Positions 57,451 through 64,000 of a stretch of 64,000 nucleotides of DNA are shown in pieces. A model generated the notes under the pieces. The model worked only from the letters and a program-made list of their open reading frames with translations, was not told the DNA's origin and searched no databases. This stretch comes from Owenia fusiformis (taxonomy: Eukaryota; Annelida; Polychaeta; Sabellida; Oweniidae). The translations under genes and the position numbers were made by a program. Position 1 is the first letter of the stretch. Each line of letters starts with the position of its first letter. The stretch covers positions 5,046,571-5,110,570 of the forward strand of contig CAIIXF020000011.1 of NCBI GenBank assembly GCA_903813345.2, written 5' to 3'.

Positions 57451-57750
57451 TTAAAGGCCCCATATAAAGTATAAACCTCTTTGGATTTTATACATGTATC
57501 GTAGTCTTACCCATTTATATCCTTTGTTCAGTTTTTGTATGAAGTTAAAAAGAAACGCCTAATATATTATGCAGTTGTATAGTGGAATGTTTGATGATTA
57601 AAAACTTTTTGAAAAATGGCAGGAAATTTGAATATTTGAGAAATAAAAAGCTGACAACTTTTCTCCAAAACGAAAATATTCAAAAGCATTTTAAATACAG
57701 TCATGAAAAATAGTAAATGGTTGATAAAAACATATTTCCATGGGGCCTAA
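57451..57750. mobile_element. TTAA-type MITE
   Basis: TTAAAGGCCCCAT at the left and ATGGGGCCTAA at the right form short inverted ends. The right target is CTAA rather than TTAA, so the boundary or target has drifted. Confidence 0.5.
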
Positions 57751-57766
57751 GGCAAGTGATATATAT

Positions 57767-58166
57767 TTAAAGGGGCAACAAGGACTGTAGAGAGAAAATT
57801 TGAAATTTTTTACTTTTTCTGAGCTATCAGGGCAACATTTAGCTAAACATCTTCTTTGACATACCTATTTTCTCAAAATGTATGGATAAATTATCAATTT
57901 CAGCATTAAGAAGTATAAATTCAGTTCAAAGCTTCTATAAAGGGAGTTCCACTTATACTGTAGCTTTTCAAGATCCACCACGTATATCAGCTGAAATAGT
58001 ATTCTTTCAGGGGCTTTCTTTGGAAATAATAAAAATATATGTTAGTCTTGATGAAATATCCAAACTTAAACATGTTAGTCTTAATGAAATATCAAAATTT
58101 AAACATATTTTGCCATTGGTCCATGATCGTTGAATGGCCCCTCTGCACTAATTGTTGCACCTTTAA
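57767..58166. mobile_element. TTAA-flanked MITE
   Basis: TTAAAGGGGCAACA and TGTTGCACCTTTAA are inverted ends with TTAA on both sides. It lies 16 bp from the previous MITE. Confidence 0.65.
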
Positions 58167-58330
58167 AAATAAATAGCAAGGATGAAAGTAAAATGCCTTT
58201 TTGAAAGTGAGATCCTGCCATAAGGAGGCACATACAAATTTGATCCCCTCCCATGTTCGCCATTGGTGATATTATATGTAATTGGTAACCAGGCAACGGT
58301 CTCGCACACATCAGTAAGGATGTTCATAGG

Positions 58331-58818
58331 CACGACGCCTAGCCATCGACAACGTACAGTAACAAAATATACGGGTGTACACTTCTGCTGTACGTTATCA
58401 TATATTAACGATTTGAATCAAAAACTTTGATTTAAAAAAAATTTAAGGATATGATGAAGTATTTCTTGCTTAATCATTGCATGCGCATGCTCTTGGCAAG
58501 ACTTTTGACTGTCTTATTTCGTTAACAGATTCTCGAGCAATACTCTTGCTTTTTCTAGGTAATTCCACCCACATAATTGGCCGATTGGAGAATGTTGGTT
58601 ATATTGACATATCCATTTTCATTTTAAGTATTAGAAAGCTAAAAGTCTTGCCCAGACCACGTACTTGAAATCAAACGTGAAATACTTCATCGTATTCTTA
58701 AGATAATTTTTTAAACCTACGTACATCACAGTATTTGCTTCAAATCTTAATATGGGACTGTAATATTAAATGTATATCCGTATATTTTGTCACTGAACGT
58801 TGTCGTTGGTTAGGCGTG
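58331..58818. mobile_element. Palindromic element with CACG ends, 5-bp duplication
   Basis: CACGACGCCTAGCCATCGAC and GTCGTTGGTTAGGCGTG are inverted ends that continue inward (ACAAAATATACGG, GATGAAGTATTTC, GGCAAGACTTTT words). ATAGG flanks both sides. CAC ends and a 5-bp duplication are reminiscent of Transib, but the assignment is weak. Confidence 0.6.
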
Positions 58819-59411
58819 ATAGGTGGATTTTAAGGAATTAAGCTTGCTTTTCACAACCTAAACGAAACCTAAAATATTTAGCGATACATTTGTGTGGGTG
58901 ATTGATTATCCGTAAAGGTTTGCGTTTCTATTTTATATGCAAGCTTAAACTCCCCATTATTGAAATTGAAGGTCTGGCTGAAACATGAGTTATTCAGCGT
59001 TGTTACTTCGGGTTTATGTAAATCGAAAACGTTGATAAGATTTGACATTTTATAAAATAAAATCTAGACATTTGAAATAGTTTCAGTCTTCATGACCGTG
59101 TGAAATAACATTCTTTTCCACTTAAAATGAACTTGAACTCACTATTGTTAACCCTTTTCAAGCGTTTGGTTTCTGGAAAGATCCTCAACTACACTCTTTT
59201 AACAAACAATTTAGCCTAGTCCAATCAGACTGCCCTATGCTGTTGATTTCGTCAATTTGAATGCTAGCTCATTCTCAATCTTTTAATTCTAGAAGCTGTG
59301 CGCCAGACTGGTGGTATTTGGGGTTTTAGTACAACTTTGTATTAGAAATAAGTTTAATGTGAACAATATGAAACGGGCCCGTAAAAAGTGTCAGCGCTCA
59401 ATAGGTGTAGG
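58819..59411. other. No supported gene
   Basis: AT-rich, non-coding; nothing recognised. Confidence 0.4.
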
Positions 59412-61080
59412 CAGACTTGCCAACCTCCCGTTTTTTTTTTGTTTTTCCGTAAAAAATACCAAACTCCCGTACCGTTTTCTCCCGTAAAAACTACCGTAAA
59501 CTCCCGTACCGTATTTCTACTAAAATCTCCCGTAATTTTTTTAAAAATATGGCCATAAAATCTCCCGTATTTTTGCTGAAATCTCCCGTAAAATCTCCCG
59601 TATTCTGGTATAACTCCCGTAAAATCTCCCGTATTCTTGGTATAACTCCCGTAAAATCTCCCGTTTTCTGGTATAACTCCCGTAAAATCTCCCGTATTCT
59701 TGGTATAACTCCCGTAAACTCTCCGTTTTTTGCTGTCGAAATCTACCGTATTTAAAAGGAATTTGACAAATTTGTGACCTTGATTATTGCAGGCACGCTT
59801 CTTTCTTTTACTCCAAGAAGGATTGGCTCCCATGGTTCACTATCGATACTTTCATAAATAACTTAAAAGTACTTCATTCCCATGATTCAAATTGCTTTTC
59901 TGCGATCAGTTCGGTATAAGTTTGCACACCAAATGTCCACAAACGGGGGCCAGTTCATATTCTGTCATACTTCTGTCGGGAGAATAGATTTTGTTTTTAT
60001 ATGGCGCTAAACAAAATATTCCCGCAATATAAGGCGCATTATGGGTAGGGACTACTGTGAAATAATGAACGTAAGTGACATCTATCTTAGATTATAAGTT
60101 CTAATTAATTTATTAACTGCGCATGCGTCATAATAATATCAACCAATTAAGTCACTGGATTTAATGCTCATGCGCGAAAAACCGAACCTAAAAATGGAAC
60201 CTCACGCAGATTATAAAAGTAAAGTAAACTCCCGTTTTTTACCGTAAAAACTCCCGTTTTTTCAGATATCTACCGTAAAAACTCACGTTTTTTCAAAATC
60301 TACCGTAAAAACACCCGTTTTTTCAGAAACCTACCGTAAGAAAAGTCCCGTTTTTTCCGAAATCTACAGTAAAAACTCCCGTTCTTTCAAAATCTACCGT
60401 AAAAACTCCCGTTTTTTCAAAATCTAAAGTAAAAACTACCGTTTTTTTCAAAAATCTGCCTTAAAAACTCCCGTTTTTTTCAAAATCTACCGTAAAAACT
60501 CCAGTTTTTTCAGAAATCTACCGTAAAACTCCCGTTTTTTCCGAAATCTACCGTAAAAACTCCCGTTTTTTCAGAATCTACCGTAAAAACTCCCGTTTTT
60601 CAGAAATCGACCGTAAAAACTCCCGTTTTTTTTCAGAAATCTACCGTAAAAACTCCCGTTTTTTTTTTAAATCTACCGCAAAAACCCCCGTTTTTTCAAA
60701 GCCTACCGTAAAAACTCCCGTTTTTTCAGAACCTACCGCAAAAACTACCGTTTTTTCTGAAATCTTCCGTAAAAAAGTCTCGTTTTTTTTAATTTAGCGC
60801 GGAAAAATACCTTTTTTCAAAAATCTCCCGTAAAAACTCCCGTTTTTTTCAAAATCTCCCGTAAAAACTCCCGTTTTTTTTCAAAATTTACCGCAAAAAC
60901 TCCCGTTTTTTTAAATCTCCCATAAAAACTACCGTTTGTTGAAAAATCTCCCGTAAAAACTCCCGCTTTTTTTCAACAAACTCCCGCAAAAACTATCGGA
61001 TTTGTAAAAAAACTCCCGTAAAAGTACCGCAATTTTTTTTAAATCTCCCGAAAAATTTTCATTTTAGGTTGGCAAGTCTG
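59412..61080. mobile_element. CAG...CTG element with CTCCCGTAAAA arrays
   Basis: The ends CAGACTTGCCAACCT and AGGTTGGCAAGTCTG are inverted, with GTAGG on both sides (59407-59411, 61081-61085). 59435-59730 and 60225-61060 are arrays of ~30-bp units (AAAATCTCCCGTATTC and ACCGTAAAAACTCCCGTTTT). A ~490-bp unique core lies between. The repetitive 159-aa minus-strand reading (GRFYGSYTKNTGDFTG) comes from the array and is not a gene. Confidence 0.75.
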
Positions 61081-61122
61081 GTAGGTGTTCACTTTAACAG
61101 GTCTTAGTATTGGGTCGTACGG

Positions 61123-61380
61123 CTCTGGCGGATCCAGGGGGCCGCCTCTCACCCCCCCCCCCTTTCGGGCCCAGAATAAAAATTTAGGGCCTTGAAAATG
61201 GGCCATTAGGTAATAAATTGGCCTTTTGGGCCGTATCAACAAAATTGGGCCTTAAATATTTCAAATTTGGACCCAACTTTTGGTTTTAGGGGCACAAAAT
61301 TTGAGTAAGGAACATTTTTTGAGTTAGGAACATTTTTCCTCACTCAAAATTTGCTTGTTAGTTTCTTGATCCGCCAGTGC
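61123..61380. mobile_element. CACTGGCGGATCC-type MITE, third copy
   Basis: CTCTGGCGGATCCAGGGGG and TTGATCCGCCAGTGC are inverted ends, with TACGG on both sides (61118-61122, 61381-61385). It shares GGGCC words with 7396-7663 and 14772-14997. It ends about 100 bp before the next gene. Confidence 0.7.
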
Positions 61381-61481
61381 TACGGTAAAGGTCAATACCA
61401 ATCTTAATTAATAAGAGCACCAATTGACTTTAATTAATATTTCAACCTGTTTTCTTAATGTATTGTACTGATAGATAGAAT

Positions 61482-62865
61482 ATGTTAAAACTCCTTTACG
61501 TGTTATTGGTTGCATGTCTCTGGGGATTGACGCTGGGACAAGGGGGTGAAGGAGAGGAATGTCCTTGTGTCTCTGGCGCTTCCTGTCATCCTCTATTAAA
61601 CACGTGCTTCAGTGATCCTGCGCCAGTCGATGTCCCCCATATTTGGATAGGTATGTATAGAGATTATTTTTCAAGAGTGAATGCAGGGTCTGAAAAAAGG
61701 TGAGGCAAATTGTTGATAGGTGAGGCAAATTGTTGATATGTGAGGCAAAAAAATCAATAAGACAGTCATGTTAATTTTTTCAGGAAATGCCCCGAATTGC
61801 GATGGAACTCAAGACAAATGTGCGATCTTCGACCTAGATTTTGACACGTCTCATCCGCGTGGGGATAATGGCTCAACCTGGTGCACAAACGGTACTAAAG
61901 TGCGATGTCTCGCAAAACCCGCGCCTCCTTTAAATGACCCAACTCCAGCAAATACTATGAATATTGTTTCGTATAATATTTGGGAGAGGGATAGTCTAGC
62001 GAGTCACGATGGGCAACGGGAAAGGAGCTGTAGAATTCCGAGATTTTTATTGACACGATTCCCCGATCTTGATATCATCGTTATGGAAGAAGCGTTCATG
62101 GGAGGCTGCTGGCCCCGGGGTTTAGACTTGAGAGATTTGTTGAAATTTTACGGATTTCCATATATAACAGACACTATTGATGCTCCGAATGACTTTACTA
62201 AATTTGAAAACGGCGGAGTGTTCATTGCATCAAGGTGGCCAATTCTTGAACAAGACCAGGTTATATTTGACAACTCACCACCCGGGACGACTCATCATTT
62301 CACCGCTTTGGGTGCAGGCTATTCAAAGGTTAATAAAACAGTAAATGGGACATCAAAGATGTACCACATATTTGGAACACATACCGCATCATCTGGCTCC
62401 AACCAAGTGCGAGTAGACCAAGCAAGAGCTGTTTACAATCTCCAGAAATCGAAGTCGATCCCTGTTCTAGAACCCGTTCTGTATGCTGGAGATTTTAATG
62501 TCAATTACTACAACCCAAACATCAGTGAACCACTCCTGTATGCTCTTAATGCGAACGTCCCGGCTATTCCAACTAATTCTGAAATCTACACGTTTGATCC
62601 TGATAACAACGATCTTTTGAACACAACTGGAGGTAGTAGACAATGGTTAGATTACGTAGTATACAGTTCTGAACATCTGGCCCCTGTAAGTTCACAACTT
62701 GTATGTTTCCTAGCAACGGCTCCGAGTGTGTTTCCTGTATGTTGGTGCCATGATTGTGCACCATTTGTAGGGTATAGATATCCATACGCTGCTGATTGTG
62801 CTTCTACTAGGAGGATACTCCATCTCTCAGATCACCACCCGGTCATTGGAACATTTATATTTTAG
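61482..62865 (+). CDS. Secreted EEP-fold phosphodiesterase, sphingomyelinase C-like
   Basis: Exons 61482-61650 and 61784-62865 join in phase 1 (GTATGT donor, TTTTTTCAG acceptor), giving 416 aa. Residues 1-19 are a signal peptide (MLKLLYVLLVACLWGLTLG), then a Cys-rich spacer. The endonuclease/exonuclease/phosphatase fold follows with all expected motifs: NIVSYNIW near 116-122, VMEEAF with the metal-binding Glu near 159, GGVFIASRWPI, FGTHTASS, AGDFNVN near 290, WLDYV near 344 and LSDHHPVIG near 404. SYNIW..., MEEAF, ASRWP and SDHHPV are typical of neutral sphingomyelinase C, which cleaves sphingomyelin to ceramide and phosphocholine using Mg2+. Extra cysteines near the C-terminus suggest disulfides. 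Extracellular lipid hydrolysis is inferred; another phosphodiester substrate is possible. The gene looks intact. Confidence 0.85.
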
Positions 62866-63432
62866 CATTTTATTGATTTCAGGATGTTACTTTTGCTTAA
62901 TAAATATAGATTTTTAAACTCTGATAAAATTGTATTAGTCCATTTGTCATTTTCTGAACGTAGAAATATCTGAGACTAACATAAAATGTTAGTCTATGTT
63001 AGTCTCAGGAAATATGTAAAAGTATGATGTTTTATTGTGTAATCACTATTATTAGAGATTTATGAAGTGATTCAGCTGGGTTGCACAAAAATCAACTTTG
63101 GGGAAAAAATATATATGCAAATGAAGGTGGCCATTATCGAAATAGTGACTATCTTCAATATTTTGAATACTAAGCTCAGAAACATCATAATATCGGTGTC
63201 TCAACCCAGGTTTTCAGGGTCAGAGAATAAGATGAAATTATAAAAATCAAGATTAGAACAATTATTTTATTGTTAATGCAAAAAGGTGTATATATTTATA
63301 TCATACCATATCATATCATACCATAACATAACATACCATAAAATGGTACGATATTGTAATTATCAACCTGGAAAGCAGCGGTGTACAATTTAAAATTCTT
63401 CTTTGTTTATTAAGGAGAAACGAAGGGTGCCA
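62866..63432. other. 3' flank of the EEP gene
   Basis: AATAAA near 62899 is a probable poly(A) signal. A short hairpin near 62980 (AACATAAAATGTTAGTCTATG region) and an ATACCATATCATATC microsatellite near 63301 follow. No gene. Confidence 0.5.
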
Positions 63433-63716
63433 GGCCCGTAGCCAGGAGGGAGTTCGCAGGGTTCGGCCTGGGTCCATACTAGAGTTAATATTGACATCAG
63501 GATCAGTTTAGGCACCACTGAAATATTCACTCAGTCTAATTTCAATTGCAACTGAAATTCACAACAAAATCCATAATGGGGTTTATTGTGGTTCAATAAA
63601 GAAAAGAAAAGAGCTTTAAAATGCTTTTTATTTGAAGCTTCTAGCTCAATTTTGAATGAAGTTGCATCAATTTTTGTAAAATTCGCACCACCCCTCACCG
63701 ACTGAAAGCTGGCTAC
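63433..63716. mobile_element. MITE with CAGGCCCGTAGCCAGG end
   Basis: The left end CAGGCCCGTAGCCAGG and right end CTGGCTACGCCG are inverted. The interior contains the TTTGAAGCTTCTAGCTCAAT segment shared with 2260 and 40645. The same terminal word closes the Academ-like element at 22927-22942. Target duplication not seen. Confidence 0.6.
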
Positions 63717-64000
63717 GCCGCGACCGTGTGGCTAATTTTAGGCATTTTAATCAATAACTAGTAATTATTAATTTTTGTAGACTAGTATATTATTCTGGAA
63801 AAAGAAATCCAATTAGTTGCATTATTTTGTATTTAGTCTTTTTCAAGTCCCCGTCTTTCCTTGTGTTTACTAAACCGCAAAGCAAGTACTTTGATTCAAA
63901 CTATTGGATTCATTTATAAACATATTTCACAAAAATACATGAACCTAATTTGTAGCAAACATGTTGCGTTATTAAAGTGTAGTAAACCCAAATATTTCCC
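63717..64000. other. Window end, nothing recognised
   Basis: AT-rich non-coding sequence. Confidence 0.4.

Noticed and set aside
59354-59833. 159-aa minus-strand ORF with GRFYGSYTKNTGDFTG repeats
   Set aside because: It lies in the CTCCCGTAAAA array of a transposon; periodicity of the array creates the open frame.
1-64000. LTR retroelements, endogenous viruses or Polinton-type elements
   Set aside because: No long terminal repeats, gag-pol readings, capsid or protein-primed polymerase motifs were seen.

Overview
The window is eukaryotic and looks like a marine invertebrate animal: AT-rich DNA, spliced genes with GT-AG introns, a secreted fibrinogen-domain lectin family, and a very dense load of DNA transposons, MITEs, foldback-like palindromes and minisatellites. 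The species cannot be named from the sequence; a mollusc or another lophotrochozoan, hemichordate or lancelet would all fit. I saw no bacterial features, no LTR retroelement and no virus-like element.

Layout. 1-2604 holds satellite repeats, a remnant of a fibrinogen-gene promoter and a decayed mariner-like transposon. 2605-7682 and 10435-15016 are two tandem copies of one unit. Each copy carries an intact three-exon gene (plus strand) for a secreted coiled-coil plus fibrinogen-domain protein. The copies are separated by a 2.7-kb inverted-repeat element made of ~170-bp subrepeats. Four short minus-strand exons (27109-27013, 26154-26077, 15937-15825, 15110-15033) encode the chorein N-terminus of VPS13D. 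Its intron 2 contains a complete-looking Academ-like DNA transposon (16572-22942), whose two long ORFs are joined by an in-phase intron into a predicted 1487-aa transposase plus XPG-like nuclease. The lectin pair appears to sit, in opposite orientation, inside the next VPS13D intron.

27.1-44.7 kb is almost wholly mobile or repetitive DNA. It contains inverted-repeat elements, hAT-type MITEs with 8-bp target duplications, a non-autonomous relative of the Academ-like element, a ~3.8-kb head-to-head satellite (11 and ~17 monomers of ~131 bp) and nested elements.

44783-54026 is a two-exon gene for a predicted 2466-aa disordered nuclear protein packed with SUMO-interacting motifs and SUMO-attachment consensus sites. 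It also has a duplicated Cys motif, long coding minisatellites and a C-terminal coiled coil; I do not recognise its family. 54-61.4 kb is non-coding and rich in MITEs. 61482-62865 is a two-exon gene for a secreted endonuclease/exonuclease/phosphatase-fold phosphodiesterase resembling sphingomyelinase C.

The genes do not form a pathway. The best-supported novelties are the spliced transposase-nuclease fusion, the SIM/SUMO-rich scaffold protein, the lectin duplication with paralogous empty sites that date insertions, and the family of CAG...CTG elements with CCCG-word subterminal arrays.
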